From Pseudomonas koreensis (GTDB lineage Bacteria > Pseudomonadota > Gammaproteobacteria > Pseudomonadales > Pseudomonadaceae): DNA of 64,000 bases. Positions 44,893 through 55,352 of this stretch are shown one piece after another (within the stretch, counting starts at the first letter, position 1; the number at the start of each line of letters is the position of its first letter). The notes beneath the pieces are model-generated. The model had not been told where the DNA came from. It ran no database searches and saw only the letters and a list, made by a program, of their open reading frames with translations. The stretch covers positions 5,147,501-5,211,500 of the forward strand of contig NZ_JALJWP010000001.1 of the NCBI RefSeq assembly GCF_024169245.1, read 5' to 3'. A program made the translations under genes and the position numbers.

Positions 44893-46575
44893 TCAGATAC
44901 GGAACTGACCAACCAGCTTGCCCAACCGCTGCCCCAGCTCTGCCAGGCTGCGCGAGGTCTGCGCGCCCAACTGCGTTTCATCGGCGACGCTGTCCACCGC
45001 CACGGCAATCTGATGCACGCTGCGGTTGATCTCTTCGGCCACCGCTGTCTGCTCTTCCGCTGCGCTGGCGATCTGCGCGTTCATCGAGTTGATCGTCGCG
45101 ATCAACTGCGCCATCGCGTCCAGCGAGGCGCCGGCCTGATTGGCTTGCTGGGAAGTGCCGTCGCCGGCCTCGCTGGAGCGGCGCATCGCCTCGACCGCCT
45201 GCTGCGTGCCCGCTTGCAAGCGGTCGATCATGCCCTGGATTTCCTGGGTGCTGATTTGCGTGCGGCTGGCCAGCGCGCGCACTTCGTCGGCGACCACCGC
45301 AAACCCGCGCCCGGCCTCACCGGCCCGTGCCGCCTCGATCGCGGCGTTGAGCGCCAAGAGGTTGGTCTGCTCGGCAATCGAGCGGATCACCCCGAGTACG
45401 CCGACAATCGAACTGACGTCCTGCTGCAGGCTGTCCAGCGACACGCCGCTGCTGCGAATGTCATCGACCAGCGCATGAATCTGTTTGATGCTGCCCGCCA
45501 CCACGCGCTTGGCGCTCTGGCCTTCTTCGTCGGTCTGCTGGGCGGCGACGGCGGCGTTCTGCGCGCTCTTGGCGACTTCCTGGGCGGCGGCGGACATCTC
45601 GTTGATCGCGGTGGCGACCTGATCGGTTTCGTGACGCTGACGCTCCATGGCCTGATCGGAACGCTGCGCCTGTTCCGAAACTTGGGTGACCAGCCCGGTC
45701 AGTTGGCTGGTCATCTCGGTGATCTGCCGCACCAGGCCGTGGATCTTGTCGACGAAACGGTTGAACGAGCCGGCCAGTTCACCGAGTTCGTCCTGGCTGG
45801 TGATGTTCAGGCGCCGGGTCAGGTCGCCCTCGCCCGCCGCGATATCGTCGAGGCTGGCTTTCATTTGCGTCAGCGGGCGCAGAATGGTGTTGGCCAGCAG
45901 CATGCCCGCCGCCGCGATCACCAGCAGCACCAACACGGCAACGCCGACGATGCTCAGCACCACGCCTTGCACGCGCTCCTGCACTTGCGCTTCGACCTGC
46001 GCGACTTGCGCTTCGATGCCGTCGAGGTTGACCGAAGTACCGACCGCCATGTCCCACTTCGGCAGGTATTCGGTGTAGCCGAGTTTCGGCACCAGCACCT
46101 TGGCGTTGCCCGGCAGCGGCGAGCTGTATTGCAGATAGTGGGTGCCGTCCTTGGCCACTTTGACCAGGCCAAGATTGACGTAGACGCCGTTCGGATCGCG
46201 GTTGTCCTTGAAGCTTTTGCCCACGCCGTCGGGGTCGTTGGCCTTGAACAGGCGCACGGTCTCGGAGTCGTAGCCGAAGAAGTAGCCGTCCTTGCCGTAG
46301 CGGATGCCCGAGAGCAGTTTGATCGCCTGCGCCCGCGCCGCGTCGTCGCCCGGTGCGGCGGCGTCATACAGCGGCTTGATCGTGGTCATGGCCACGGCGA
46401 CGTAACTTTGCAGGGTGGCCTTGGCGTCGCCGAGCAGCCGCTCGCGGGTCTGTTCGACTTCCTTGCGCGCCTGTTCCTGGAGGATGAACAGCGTGGTCAC
46501 GCTGATGACCAGCGCAAAGAGCAGCACCGGCAGAACGGCAAGGGACAGGACTTTAGCCTTCAGACTCAGGCGCAT
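44893..46575 (-). CDS. Methyl-accepting chemotaxis protein with single Cache domain
   Basis: 560 residues. A membrane helix at about 8-32 is followed by a periplasmic sCache_2 domain (about 40-190) with [19 protein letters not shown] and [11 protein letters not shown], a second helix (about 198-220), a HAMP domain (about 221-275, [25 protein letters not shown]), and a signalling domain whose hairpin tip is [20 protein letters not shown]. Single-Cache receptors of this type commonly sense small carboxylates. Start at 46575 gives the standard N-terminus; the upstream residues to 46638 look non-native. Confidence 0.93.
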   Translation of the reverse strand: MRLSLKAKVLSLAVLPVLLFALVISVTTLFILQEQARKEVEQTRERLLGDAKATLQSYVAVAMTTIKPLYDAAAPGDDAARAQAIKLLSGIRYGKDGYFFGYDSETVRLFKANDPDGVGKSFKDNRDPNGVYVNLGLVKVAKDGTHYLQYSSPLPGNAKVLVPKLGYTEYLPKWDMAVGTSVNLDGIEAQVAQVEAQVQERVQGVVLSIVGVAVLVLLVIAAAGMLLANTILRPLTQMKASLDDIAAGEGDLTRRLNITSQDELGELAGSFNRFVDKIHGLVRQITEMTSQLTGLVTQVSEQAQRSDQAMERQRHETDQVATAINEMSAAAQEVAKSAQNAAVAAQQTDEEGQSAKRVVAGSIKQIHALVDDIRSSGVSLDSLQQDVSSIVGVLGVIRSIAEQTNLLALNAAIEAARAGEAGRGFAVVADEVRALASRTQISTQEIQGMIDRLQAGTQQAVEAMRRSSEAGDGTSQQANQAGASLDAMAQLIATINSMNAQIASAAEEQTAVAEEINRSVHQIAVAVDSVADETQLGAQTSRSLAELGQRLGKLVGQFRI

Positions 46576-46667
46576 CGGGGGACTCACTCTTTTGATTTTG
46601 TTGGCGTGGTTAAAGGCTTTAACGGCACGCCGAGGCAAAAGTTGAGTCTGCGAAATACCCAGTCCCC

Positions 46668-46756
46668 TGTGGGAGCGAGCTTGCTCGCGAAAGCGTCGTG
46701 TCAGTCGCTACAACTGTGACTGATCCAAAGCGTTCGCGAGCAAGCTCGCTCCCACA
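46668..46756. repeat. Inverted REP pair, GAGCGAGCTTGCTCGCGA variant
   Basis: TGTGGGAGCGAGCTTGCTCG and its reverse complement around GTGTCAGTCG...GTGACTGATC; the core has TT for CT relative to most copies. Confidence 0.85.
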
Positions 46757-46773
46757 GGGGACTGGTGGGGCGT

Positions 46774-48090
46774 TTAGAGAACCATCGCCGCCACCCACCC
46801 AAACGCCAGCAGCGGCAAATTGTAGTGCAGGAAGGTCGGTACGACGGTGTCCCAGATATGGTGATGCTGGCCGTCGATGTTCAGGCCCGAGGTCGGGCCG
46901 AGGGTCGAGTCCGAGGCCGGCGATCCTGCGTCACCCAGCGCACCGGCAGTGCCGACGATGCAGACGATGGCGATCGGACTGAAGCCCAGTTGCACGCACA
47001 GCGGCACGAAAATCACCGCGAGAATCGGCACGGTGGAAAACGACGAGCCGATGCCCATGGTCACCAGCAGCCCGACCAGCAACATCATCAGGGCTCCGAC
47101 GCCCTTGCTGTGATCGATCCACGCCGCCGAGGCTTCTACCAGCGTCTGCACTTCGCCGGTAGCCTTGATCACTTCGCCGAAACCCGACGAGGCGATCATG
47201 ATGAAGCCGATCATCGCCATCATCTTCATGCCTTCGGTGAACAGATCATCGGTCTCGCGCCATTTGACGATGCCCGACGCCGAGAAGATCAGGAACCCGG
47301 CCAGCGCACCGATAATCATCGAGTCCAGCAGCAGTTGAATGACGAACGCTGCGGCGATCGCCACACCGGCAATCATCAGGCTCAGCGGGTTGTACTGCAC
47401 CGCTGTCTGCTCGACCTGTTCGATCTTCGCCAGGTCGTAGACGCGCTTCTTGCGATAGCTGATAAACGCGATGCCGAGGCCGACCAGCATGCCCAGCGCC
47501 GGAATGCCCATGGCGTGGGTGACATTGATACCGCTGATGTCGACACCACTGCGCGCGACGTTGGCCAGCAGGATTTCATTCAGGAAGATGTTGCCGAAGC
47601 CCACCGGCAGAAACATGTACGGGGTGATCAGGCCGAAGGTCATGACGCAGGCGATCAAACGGCGATCGAGTTGCAGCTTGGTCAGTACATAGAGAAGCGG
47701 CGGTACCAGCAGCGGAATGAACGCGATGTGGATCGGCAGAATGTTCTGTGAAGCAATCGCCACCACCCAGAGCAGGCCGATCAGCAGCCACTTGACATTA
47801 CCGCCGCCGGTCGCATGTTGCCGGTCGACCATGGCCAGGGCCTTGTCGGCCAACGCATGGGCCAGGCCGGACTTGGCGATCGCCACGGCGAAAGCGCCGA
47901 GCAAGGCGTAGGACAACGCCACCGTCGCGCCGCCGCCCAGGCCGCTGTTGAACGCTTTGAGCGTCGCTTCGATGCCCAGGCCACCGGTCAGGCCACCGAC
48001 CAGCGCTCCGACGATCAGCGCGATCACCACATGCACGCGCGACAGGCTGAGAATCAGCATGACGCCGACGGCTGCTATGACTGCATTCAT
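46774..48090 (-). CDS. Na+/H+ antiporter family permease (YuiF-like)
   Basis: 438 residues, about eleven helices. Recognised by [30 protein letters not shown] at the N-terminus, the acidic [12 protein letters not shown], the re-entrant [17 protein letters not shown], and [35 protein letters not shown] near the C-terminus. Members are annotated as sodium/proton antiporters or short-chain substrate permeases; the exact ion or substrate cannot be told. It stands alone, and ends 17 bases from the REP pair. Confidence 0.87.
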   Translation of the reverse strand: MNAVIAAVGVMLILSLSRVHVVIALIVGALVGGLTGGLGIEATLKAFNSGLGGGATVALSYALLGAFAVAIAKSGLAHALADKALAMVDRQHATGGGNVKWLLIGLLWVVAIASQNILPIHIAFIPLLVPPLLYVLTKLQLDRRLIACVMTFGLITPYMFLPVGFGNIFLNEILLANVARSGVDISGINVTHAMGIPALGMLVGLGIAFISYRKKRVYDLAKIEQVEQTAVQYNPLSLMIAGVAIAAAFVIQLLLDSMIIGALAGFLIFSASGIVKWRETDDLFTEGMKMMAMIGFIMIASSGFGEVIKATGEVQTLVEASAAWIDHSKGVGALMMLLVGLLVTMGIGSSFSTVPILAVIFVPLCVQLGFSPIAIVCIVGTAGALGDAGSPASDSTLGPTSGLNIDGQHHHIWDTVVPTFLHYNLPLLAFGWVAAMVL

Positions 48091-48428
48091 TTCACTACCT
48101 CAAAAAACACTGCGGGTGAAAACACACCGCCAGACAGGATGAGTCCGCCCGGAATTGGCCGGCGGATTTGCAAAGAGGGTCTTATTAGAGGGCGCGCACT
48201 GTGCCGCAGCGAACAGTCCTTGTCAAAGTCGCACGGCCCTGTAGGAGCTGCCGAAGGCTGCGATCTATTGATCTTGTTCCAGAGCAAAAGCGCAAGATCG
48301 CAGCCTTCGGCAGCTCCTACATGGACCGCATGCGCAATTGGTCATATTGCGCTTGAGGGATAAAGAAAGCCCAAACACGGCCGCTACAGTGCAAAGTCTC
48401 AGATATTTATCGGATAAGGATGTTCTCC
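48091..48428. other. 338-base intergenic region between antiporter and chemoreceptor genes
   Basis: The two genes are divergent. The region holds an inverted repeat at 48240-48321 and the chemoreceptor ribosome site; no other feature could be supported. A flagellar-type (sigma-28) promoter resemblance near the chemoreceptor start was judged too close to the start codon. Confidence 0.55.
48240..48321. repeat. Inverted repeat, GCTGCCGAAGGCTGCGATC type
   Basis: TGTAGGAGCTGCCGAAGGCT with GCGATCTATTGATC and the reverse complement, 82 bases. Confidence 0.85.
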
Positions 48429-50576
48429 ATGTCGCTCAGACAACTTTCCATCCAATGGAAAATCACCCTGCTCGCCGGCCTCTGCCTGGCCGGTATCGTG
48501 ACCCTGTTGGTCGGTCTTTCGCTGTATCGCATGGAACACAGCTCGGCGCTGGTCAAGGCGTCGAGCATGGAGATGCTCACCGAATCGGCGCAGGCGCGGA
48601 TCGAATCACAAGGTGAAGTGCAGGCCGCCGGCATCCGTCAACAGTTCATGGACGCCTATCAGTACGGCCACGGTTTCTCGCGTCAGGTGCTGTTTTTGCG
48701 CGAGCAGGCCGAGAAGCGTTTTCTCGATGCCTTCGACCTGCGCGAGGACATGACCCGTCAGGTCAAATCCGCGCTGCAAGCCAACCCGGAGCTGCTCGGC
48801 CTGTCGCTGGTGTTCGAAGCCAATGCGCTGGACGGCAAGGACGAACTGTTCGCCGATCAGGCTGAACTGGGCAGCAACGACAAGGGCCGCTTCGCCCTGT
48901 ACTGGTCGCAGCCGACGCCGGGCAAAGTCACTTCGATGGCGCTGCCGGAAAGCGACATGAGCGACACCAGCACCGGCCCCAGCGGTCAGGCCGCCAACGC
49001 CTGGTTCACCTGCCCGCGCACCACCCTCAAACCCTGCGTGATCGAGCCGTACTTCTATGTCATCGACGGCCAGAAAGTGCTGATGACCAGCATCGTTTTT
49101 CCGCTGCAGGTCAACGGCAAAGTCATCGCCTCGCTGTCGGTCGACATCAACCTCAACAGCCTGCAAGCGATCAGCCAGAACGCCAGTCGCAAGCTGTATG
49201 ACGGTCAGACCGCCGTGAGTATCGTCAGCCCCGCTGGCCTGCTCGCCGGTTACAGCCCGGATGCCGGCAAACTCAGCCAACGGCTGGATGCAGTGGATCA
49301 GGCCAGCGGCAGCGAGCTGCTGCGCCTGCTCGCCGCAAGCACTGGCGTGAGCAGCCTGCACAGCAACGGCCAGTTGAAAGTGCTGTCGCCGTTCCAGCCG
49401 ATTCCCGGTGGTCCGGCGTGGGGCGTGTTGCTGGACGTGCCGGAAAAAGTCCTGGTCAGCCGCGCCGAAGCGCTCAAGCAACAACTGGATGCGAGCAATA
49501 CCTCGGGCACGCTGATCGAACTGAGCCTCGGCCTGCTCGCCGCGCTGATCGGTCTGCTGCTGGTGTGGCTGATGGCACGCAGCGTGACCAAACCGATCCT
49601 CGGCGTGGCGCACATGCTCGAAGACATCGCCAGCGGCGAAGGCGATCTGACCCGGCGCCTGGCCTATGACAAGCAGGACGAACTCGGGCAACTGGCCGGC
49701 TGGTTCAACCGTTTCCTCGACAAGCTGCAACCGATCATCGCCGAGGTGAAACGCTCGGTGCAGGACGCGCGCAATACCGCCGACCAGTCCTCGGCCATCG
49801 CGACCCAGACCAGCGCCGGCATGGAGCAGCAATACCGCCAGGTCGATCAGGTCGCCACCGCTTCCCACGAGATGAGCGCCACCGCCCAGGACGTCGCACG
49901 CAGCGCCGCACAAGCGGCCGAAGCCGCCAAGGACGCCGACCGCGCCACCCGCCAAGGCCTGACGGTGATCGATCGCACCACCGCGAGCATCGACACCCTC
50001 GCCGCCGACATGAGCGCAGCGATGGTGCAGGTCGAGGGCCTGGCCGCCAATAGCGAGAAGATCGGCACGGTGCTGGAAACCATTCGCGCCATCGCCGAGC
50101 AGACCAACCTTCTCGCACTCAACGCCGCCATCGAAGCCGCCCGCGCCGGTGAAGCCGGACGCGGTTTCGCCGTGGTTGCGGATGAGGTGCGCAACCTCGC
50201 CCGCCGCACTCAGGAGTCGGTGGAAGAAACCCGTCAGGTCATCGAGCAATTGCAGAACGGCACGCAGGAAGTGGTCGGCTCGATGGGCAACAGCCATCGT
50301 CAGGCCCAGGGCAGTGTCGAGCAGGTGGGCCAGGCCGTGACCGCTCTGCGGCAGATCGGCGATGCGGTGACGGTGATCAGCGACATGAACCTGCAGATCG
50401 CCAGCGCCGCCGAAGAGCAGAGCGCGGTGGCCGAGGAGATCAACAACAATGTGGCGACGATTCGCGATGTGACCGAATCGCTGTCTGGACAGGCGAATGA
50501 ATCGGCGCGGGTCAGCCAGTCGCTCAACAGCCTGGCGAATCAGCAGCAGCGGTTGATGGATCAGTTTCGCGTTTGA
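48429..50576 (+). CDS. Methyl-accepting chemotaxis protein with double Cache domain
   Basis: 715 residues. Helix one at about 10-32, a periplasmic dCache_1 domain of about 300 residues (with [20 protein letters not shown] and [18 protein letters not shown]), helix two near 360-382, HAMP ([24 protein letters not shown]), and a signalling domain with [20 protein letters not shown]. The amino-acid-binding consensus of PctA-type receptors is not evident. Length and layout resemble polyamine/histamine receptors TlpQ/McpU, a tentative idea. Start at 48429 is preferred because AAGGA lies eight bases before it; ATG at 48420 lies inside that site. Confidence 0.92.
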   Translation: MSLRQLSIQWKITLLAGLCLAGIVTLLVGLSLYRMEHSSALVKASSMEMLTESAQARIESQGEVQAAGIRQQFMDAYQYGHGFSRQVLFLREQAEKRFLDAFDLREDMTRQVKSALQANPELLGLSLVFEANALDGKDELFADQAELGSNDKGRFALYWSQPTPGKVTSMALPESDMSDTSTGPSGQAANAWFTCPRTTLKPCVIEPYFYVIDGQKVLMTSIVFPLQVNGKVIASLSVDINLNSLQAISQNASRKLYDGQTAVSIVSPAGLLAGYSPDAGKLSQRLDAVDQASGSELLRLLAASTGVSSLHSNGQLKVLSPFQPIPGGPAWGVLLDVPEKVLVSRAEALKQQLDASNTSGTLIELSLGLLAALIGLLLVWLMARSVTKPILGVAHMLEDIASGEGDLTRRLAYDKQDELGQLAGWFNRFLDKLQPIIAEVKRSVQDARNTADQSSAIATQTSAGMEQQYRQVDQVATASHEMSATAQDVARSAAQAAEAAKDADRATRQGLTVIDRTTASIDTLAADMSAAMVQVEGLAANSEKIGTVLETIRAIAEQTNLLALNAAIEAARAGEAGRGFAVVADEVRNLARRTQESVEETRQVIEQLQNGTQEVVGSMGNSHRQAQGSVEQVGQAVTALRQIGDAVTVISDMNLQIASAAEEQSAVAEEINNNVATIRDVTESLSGQANESARVSQSLNSLANQQQRLMDQFRV

Positions 50577-50603
50577 TGCGCGAGTGCGGGGTGTCAGTTG
50601 CAA

Positions 50604-50775
50604 TCCCCCCTCAACCCAACCCTCTCCCCCCAAGGGGGGCGAGGGGGAAAGGGAGCCGATCTTCGTGCCATCCGAATCCTGAGTTCGACTCGGTATTTCA
50701 GGTCGACGTATCTCGTCCCATCACCACGGTCAGTCCCCTCTCCCTCTGGGAGAGGGTTAGGGTGAGGGGCTTTTC
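50604..50775. repeat. Long inverted repeat, CCCCTCAACCCAACCCTCTC type
   Basis: The left CCCCTCAACCCAACCCTCTC with CCCCCAAGGGGGG and the right CCTCTCCCTCTGGGAGAGGG with TTAGGGTGAGGGG are complementary at the ends; the left side has extra bases relative to the other copies. Located between convergent genes. Confidence 0.72.
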
Positions 50776-50781
50776 AAGGGT

Positions 50782-52095
50782 TCACCGCCGAGGCAGTTCA
50801 ATCACCACTTTCAACCCGCCCCATTCGCTCTCGCCCAGCACCATCAAGCCGCCCCAGGTATCGACGATATCGCGCACGATCCCGAGGCCCAGCCCATGGC
50901 CATGGGTCTGCTCATCCAGCCGCGTACCACGGCTGAACACCTGAGCACGTTGTTCCTCGGGGATTCCCGGCCCGTCATCTTCCACGCTCAGGGCAAAGCC
51001 GTCAGTGCGCTCGATGACGCTGAGGCGCACCTCGGCATCGGCCCACTTGCAAGCGTTGTCGAGCAGGTTGCCGAGCAGTTCCAGCAAGTCCTCACGGTCC
51101 CACGGCAGTTGCAGCCCGGGCGGTGCGACGTAGCTCAAAGCCAGATGCTCGCCATGAATCATGTTCAAGGTCGCCAGCAACCCCGGCAGCTCGGCATCGC
51201 AATCGAACAACGCTCCCGGCAGTGCATCACCGGATAACCGCGCGCGGTTGAGCTCGCGATTAAGGCGCTGCTGCACCTGTTCCAGTTGTTCCTTGAGAAT
51301 CTTGCGCAGCTCCGGATGGTCATCGAGCTTGTCATTGGAGGCCAAACTGAGCAGCACCGCCAACGGTGTTTTCAATGCGTGGCCGAGGTTGCCCAAAGCG
51401 TTGCGCGAGCGCTTGAGGCTGTCTTCGGTGTGGGCGAGCAAATGGTTGATCTGCGCCACCAGCGGTTCCAGTTCCACCGGCACCTGATCGTCGAGTTGCG
51501 AGCGCTGGCCCTGCTGCAACTGAGCGATCTGCTCGCGCGCGCGTTCCAGCGGTTTCAGCGCGCGGCGCACAGTCAGGCGTTGCAGGAACAGGATCAGCAG
51601 CAACGCCGCCAGCCCGAGGCCGAGGCCGATCTGACGCATGCGCTGGAAACTGTCGCTGACCGGCGTGTAGTCCTGGGCGACGCTGATCGAGATCGACTGG
51701 CCCAGGCGCCGATAGTCCGAGCGCAGAATCAGCAAGCGTTGCCCGCCCGGGCCCAGTTGCAGGTTGCTGTGGAGCCCCGGGTGGGGCAGCAGCGGCAGTT
51801 CCTGATCCCACAGCGAGCGCGAGCGCCAGTGGCTGTCGGAGAAATCGATGCGAAAGTAGTGCCCGGAAAATGGCCGCTGATAGGCAGGCGACAGATGCCG
51901 CTCATCCAGTTGCAGACCCTGCGGGCCGCGCACCAGTGCCACCAGCAGGCTTTCACTGTCGTTGCGCAGGCCGGCTTCGAGATAGCGCTGCAAACCGACT
52001 TCGAACAACCACAGGCTGGTTTGCGCCAGGACCAGACCGACGATCACCATCACGCTGATCAAACCCAGGCTCAACCGGCGCTGGATTGATCTCAT
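50782..52095 (-). CDS. Sensor histidine kinase (PhoQ-like)
   Basis: 437 residues. Helix one (about 8-30), a periplasmic sensor of about 120 residues, helix two (about 155-172), HAMP, then the dimerisation domain with phosphorylated His239 ([13 protein letters not shown]). The ATPase has the N box [11 protein letters not shown]1 DDGPGIPEE and G2 [11 protein letters not shown]. It overlaps the response-regulator gene by four bases. The periplasmic domain is neither highly acidic nor clearly metal binding, so the signal is unknown. Confidence 0.93.
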   Translation of the reverse strand: MRSIQRRLSLGLISVMVIVGLVLAQTSLWLFEVGLQRYLEAGLRNDSESLLVALVRGPQGLQLDERHLSPAYQRPFSGHYFRIDFSDSHWRSRSLWDQELPLLPHPGLHSNLQLGPGGQRLLILRSDYRRLGQSISISVAQDYTPVSDSFQRMRQIGLGLGLAALLLILFLQRLTVRRALKPLERAREQIAQLQQGQRSQLDDQVPVELEPLVAQINHLLAHTEDSLKRSRNALGNLGHALKTPLAVLLSLASNDKLDDHPELRKILKEQLEQVQQRLNRELNRARLSGDALPGALFDCDAELPGLLATLNMIHGEHLALSYVAPPGLQLPWDREDLLELLGNLLDNACKWADAEVRLSVIERTDGFALSVEDDGPGIPEEQRAQVFSRGTRLDEQTHGHGLGLGIVRDIVDTWGGLMVLGESEWGGLKVVIELPRR

Positions 52096-52760
52096 GAAGC
52101 TTGCCCGCCGAACAGGTATCCCTGACCGCGACGGGTTTCGATCACGCTTTTGCCGAGCTTGCGCCGCAGGTGGTTGACGTGGACTTCGAGGACGTTGGAG
52201 TCACGCTCGGTCTCACCGTCGTAGAGGTGTTCGGCGAGGTGGCTTTTCGAGAGGATCTGTTCGGGGTGCAGCATGAAATAGCGCAGCAGGCGGAATTCAG
52301 CGGCGGTCAGCTGGATGTCGGCGCCGTCGCGAACCACGCACTGGCGGCCTTCGTCCAGATGCAGGCCGGCGGCTTGCAGGGTCGGCTGATTGGACTGGCC
52401 CTTGGAGCGGCGCAACAGCGACTGAATGCGCAGGTACAGCTCTTCCGGGTGGAACGGTTTGGTCAGGTAATCGTCGGCGCCGGCCTTCAGGCCTTCGATG
52501 CGCTCGGCCCAGGAATCGCGTGCGGTGAGGATCAGCACCGGAATCGCCAGGCCGGCCGCGCGCCACTGCGCCAGCACATCAAGCCCCGGTACGCCGGGCA
52601 GGCCGAGGTCGAGGATGATCAGGTCATAGGGCTCGCTGCCGCCCTGATACACCGCGTCACGGCCATCGGCCAGCCAATCCACTGCGTAGCCTTGGCGTTG
52701 CAGACCGGCGAGCAACTCGTCGGCCAGCGGTACATGGTCTTCCACCAGAAGCAAACGCAT
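52092..52760 (-). CDS. OmpR-family response regulator
   Basis: 222 residues. The receiver domain has acidic pocket Glu7-Asp8 and phospho-acceptor Asp51 in [15 protein letters not shown], with conserved Thr79/Lys101-type positions ([21 protein letters not shown]). The C-terminal winged helix (about 125-220) has [35 protein letters not shown]. It is close to PhoP/QseB/PmrA regulators. Four-base overlap with the kinase and three-base gap after the PepSY gene show one operon of four genes. Confidence 0.95.
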   Translation of the reverse strand: MRLLLVEDHVPLADELLAGLQRQGYAVDWLADGRDAVYQGGSEPYDLIILDLGLPGVPGLDVLAQWRAAGLAIPVLILTARDSWAERIEGLKAGADDYLTKPFHPEELYLRIQSLLRRSKGQSNQPTLQAAGLHLDEGRQCVVRDGADIQLTAAEFRLLRYFMLHPEQILSKSHLAEHLYDGETERDSNVLEVHVNHLRRKLGKSVIETRRGQGYLFGGQAS

Positions 52761-52763
52761 CGA

Positions 52764-53075
52764 TCAATCTTCCTTGTCTTTGACTAACTCGCCGGTATCG
52801 GCCTTCAAGTGCAGCTCGCGCGCCACGCCTTCGACTGTCAGCAACTCGACTTCGTAAACGTACACGTCGTGTTTTTCTTCCAGCTCGACTTCCAGCAGTT
52901 TGGCGCCGGGGTAGCGATCCATAGCCTGCTGCAGCACTTGCTCGAGCGGCAGGATCACACCTTGACGACGCAGATCCAGCGCCTCGTCCTGGTCGAGGTC
53001 GCGAGCCATGGCACTGCTGCAGAACAACACCAGCGCCAGCGCCGTCAGGCGGGTGACGCGAATATTCAGCTTCAT
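52764..53075 (-). CDS. Exported PepSY-domain protein (second of pair)
   Basis: 103 residues. The signal peptide ends about residue 24 (CSSAMA-RDL). The PepSY fold has VILPLEQVLQQAMDRYPGAKLLEVELEEKHDVYVYEVELLT and LHLKADTGELVK. It is similar to the upstream 102-residue protein. PepSY proteins beside two-component systems may modulate the kinase in the periplasm. It begins where the upstream gene ends (one-base overlap). Confidence 0.88.
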   Translation of the reverse strand: MKLNIRVTRLTALALVLFCSSAMARDLDQDEALDLRRQGVILPLEQVLQQAMDRYPGAKLLEVELEEKHDVYVYEVELLTVEGVARELHLKADTGELVKDKED

Positions 53076-53383
53076 TACGTATCCTGATGATCCTTGAGAA
53101 CCTGCCCAGTCACCGCATCCAGTTCCAGATCCCAGTTGAGGCCCTGCGGATCACGCAACTCGATCTGGTAGATGTACTTGCCGTACTCCTCCTCCAGCTC
53201 GGTTTCAGTGATCTTCGAACCAGGGTGCTTACTGAGCGCGATGGCGTTGAGCTTCTCGAAGGAGACGATAGTACCAGCGTCGCGCAAACGAAGCGCTTCG
53301 TCAGGTCCGAGATCGCGCGCCTGCGCGGTGTTGGCAAAGAGGCCGATGATCGAGGCAGTGGTCAGGGCAGTCAGGGTTTTCAT
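53075..53383 (-). CDS. Exported PepSY-domain protein (first of pair)
   Basis: 102 residues. Signal peptide about 1-22 (NTAQA-RDL). PepSY fold with TIVSFEKLNAIALSKHPGSKITETELEEEYGKYIYQIEL and LDAVTGQVLKDH. It opens the operon PepSY-PepSY-regulator-kinase. In pseudomonads similar operons respond to envelope stress or metal and cationic-peptide conditions. The region upstream (53384-53484) must hold the promoter; none could be assigned. Confidence 0.88.
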   Translation of the reverse strand: MKTLTALTTASIIGLFANTAQARDLGPDEALRLRDAGTIVSFEKLNAIALSKHPGSKITETELEEEYGKYIYQIELRDPQGLNWDLELDAVTGQVLKDHQDT

Positions 53384-53484
53384 GGTGTCTCCGAATTCTT
53401 ATAGGTTGCTTACGGTGGGCACCTTAGCGGGGTCAACTTAACTGAAACTGAATGGCCATCATTGCTCAGCTTCCACGTTTCCAA

Positions 53485-53593
53485 TGTAGGAGCTGCCGAG
53501 GGCTGCGATCTTTTGATCTTGATCTTTTTCCCCCTCCGCATAGAAACGGTTAAACCCGAGATCAAAAGATCGCAGCCTGCGGCAGCTCCTACA
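53485..53593. repeat. Inverted repeat, GCTGCCGAGGGCTGCGATC type
   Basis: TGTAGGAGCTGCCGAGGGCT and the right arm ATCAAAAGATCGCAGCCTGC, with a longer centre (about 40 bases) than other copies, between divergent genes. Confidence 0.82.
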
Positions 53594-53646
53594 GGATGTC
53601 GCAACATCGGCTTATAATTCCCAGCTTGCTAACGATCGAGACCGGT

Positions 53647-54726
53647 ATGACCGCCATCCACATCAAGTTCCCTGCCCTCACCCTCAAGGCCGGCCCGCGG
53701 GCCATGGCGCGCATTCGTGCGCAAGGGCTGCACGCCGCTGACGTCGGCACCCTGCCCGGCGCGGCCGGTGGGCCGAAGGCGCTGGGCATTCAGGGGCTCG
53801 ATCTGGCGCTGTTCGGCGAGTGGTTGCCGAGTGCGCCGCGCGAGCGTTCGCTGATCGGTGCATCGGTGGGTTCCTGGCGCTTCGCCAGCGCCTGCCTGCC
53901 GGACGCCGCCGAAGGCATTCGCCGCCTCGGTCAGCTATACGCCGAGCAGAATTTCAACAAAGGCGTGACCATGGCCGAGATCAGTCAGAGCTCGCAGCGC
54001 ATGCTTAATGATCTGCTCGACGGCCGCGATGCGAGCATCCTAGAGAACGCCGATTACCGCTTGAACATCATGGTGGTGAAAAGCCAGGGCCGCCTCGCTG
54101 AAGACCATCGCGGGCGCCTCGGTCTGGCGTTGGGCTCGGTGATCGCCGACAACCTGCGCGGCCGTGCACGGCTGTCGCGGCATTTCGAGCGCCTGATCAT
54201 CCACGATCCACGCTTGGCACCACCGCTCGACACGTTGACCGATTTCCCCTCGCGTTTCGTTGCCCTCAATGCCGGCAACCTGCGTCAGGCCCTGCTCGCT
54301 TCCGGGTCGATTCCGATGGTCATGGAAGGCGTGCGCGACTTGCCCGGCGCCGGTGCCGGTACGTTCCGTGACGGCGGCCTGCTCGACTATCACCTCGACC
54401 TGCCCTACAGCGGCGACGGCATCGTGCTCTATCCGCATTTCACCGATCGGGTGATCCCCGGCTGGTTCGACAAGACCCTGCCATGGCGCCGCGCCTCGGT
54501 GCAGCGTTTGCAGGACGTGGTGCTGGTCGCGCCGTCGAAGGAATATCTGGCACGCCTGCCCTACGGCAAACTGCCCGACCGTAACGACTTCAAACGCTTC
54601 ATGGGCGATGCGCCGAGCCGGCAGAGATACTGGCACGCGGCGATGGACGAGAGCCGCCGACTGGGCGACGAATTCCTCGAGCTGACGGCCAGCGGTCGCC
54701 TCGCCGACCGCTTGCTGACCCTTTAG
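53647..54726 (+). CDS. Patatin-like phospholipase family protein
   Basis: 359 residues. The oxyanion loop [10 protein letters not shown] is at 38-47, the nucleophile elbow GASVGS gives Ser73, and the second catalytic residue Asp242 is in [10 protein letters not shown]. These form the Ser-Asp dyad of patatin-type lipid acyl hydrolases. No signal peptide or membrane segment is seen, so it is probably cytosolic. ATG at 53647 is the first in the frame with family-like sequence. No partner genes are evident. Confidence 0.82.
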   Translation: MTAIHIKFPALTLKAGPRAMARIRAQGLHAADVGTLPGAAGGPKALGIQGLDLALFGEWLPSAPRERSLIGASVGSWRFASACLPDAAEGIRRLGQLYAEQNFNKGVTMAEISQSSQRMLNDLLDGRDASILENADYRLNIMVVKSQGRLAEDHRGRLGLALGSVIADNLRGRARLSRHFERLIIHDPRLAPPLDTLTDFPSRFVALNAGNLRQALLASGSIPMVMEGVRDLPGAGAGTFRDGGLLDYHLDLPYSGDGIVLYPHFTDRVIPGWFDKTLPWRRASVQRLQDVVLVAPSKEYLARLPYGKLPDRNDFKRFMGDAPSRQRYWHAAMDESRRLGDEFLELTASGRLADRLLTL

Positions 54727-54811
54727 TCAGCACGGCCAAAGACAAGCTGATAAACTCGCCGCCTGCCCGAATCGCTGCGGCGAACGCCATCTGAACAGAG
54801 CCGAAAATACC

Positions 54812-55168
54812 GTGGAAATCTTCAAAGAGTTTACTTTCGAATCCGCCCACCGCCTGCCGCACGTCCCGGACGGCCACAAGTGCGGTCGCCTGCACGGTCA
54901 TTCGTTCAAGGTCGCGCTGCACCTGAGCGGCGACCTCGATCCGCACACCGGCTGGATTCGCGATTTCTCCGAGATCAAAGCGATTTTCAAGCCGCTGTAC
55001 GAACGTCTCGATCACAACTACCTGAACGACATTCCCGGCCTGGAAAACCCGACCAGCGAAGTGCTGGCCAAATTCATCTGGAACGAGATGAAGCCATTGC
55101 TGCCGGAACTCAGCGCGATCCGCATTCATGAGACGTGCACCAGCGGCTGCATTTATCGCGGGGAATAA
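54812..55168 (+). CDS. queD: 6-carboxy-tetrahydropterin synthase QueD
   Basis: 118 residues. Zinc ligands His13, His28 and His30 (FESAHRL; RLHGHS), catalytic Cys24 and the DFSEIKAIF and LDHNYLN segments are all present. QueD converts dihydroneopterin triphosphate to carboxy-tetrahydropterin on the way to queuosine. The predicted start is GTG at 54812 ([11 protein letters not shown]). Length matches E. coli QueD. Confidence 0.95.
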   Translation: MEIFKEFTFESAHRLPHVPDGHKCGRLHGHSFKVALHLSGDLDPHTGWIRDFSEIKAIFKPLYERLDHNYLNDIPGLENPTSEVLAKFIWNEMKPLLPELSAIRIHETCTSGCIYRGE

Positions 55169-55184
55169 GCCACACAGACACCTC

Positions 55185-55269
55185 TGTAGGAGCTGCCGAA
55201 GGCTGCGATCTTTTGATCTTTGTTTTTACAATCAAAATCAAAAGATCGCAGCCTTCGGCAGCTCCTACA
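55185..55269. repeat. Inverted repeat, GCTGCCGAAGGCTGCGATC type
   Basis: TGTAGGAGCTGCCGAAGGCT and its full reverse complement, 85 bases, after queD. Confidence 0.87.
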
Positions 55270-55289
55270 GGGACCGCGTTCTTTCAAAT

Positions 55290-55312
55290 ACAGCCTTTAC
55301 GGCTGTTTTTTT
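55290..55312 (+). terminator. Intrinsic terminator after queD
   Basis: ACAGCC-TTTAC-GGCTGT followed by TTTTTTT; six-base perfect stem, downstream of the inverted repeat and upstream of the hydrolase gene. Confidence 0.8.
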
Positions 55313-55352
55313 ATGCCTATGCTTTTCGTTCTCCCGCCAAGAGGACAGACCC

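Noticed and set aside
45013..46719. 568-codon plus-strand frame opposite the single-Cache chemoreceptor
   Set aside because: Shadow of the receptor gene; composition rich in Arg, Asp, His and Gly with no domain.
48390..48420. Sigma-28-like promoter (CAAAGTCT...TCGGATAA) before the dCache chemoreceptor
   Set aside because: Spacing is one base short and the -10 element would place the transcription start after the ribosome-binding site, only a few bases before the start codon.
48606..50633. 675-codon minus-strand frame opposite the dCache chemoreceptor
   Set aside because: Shadow frame; the plus strand carries HAMP and signalling domains and a proper ribosome site.
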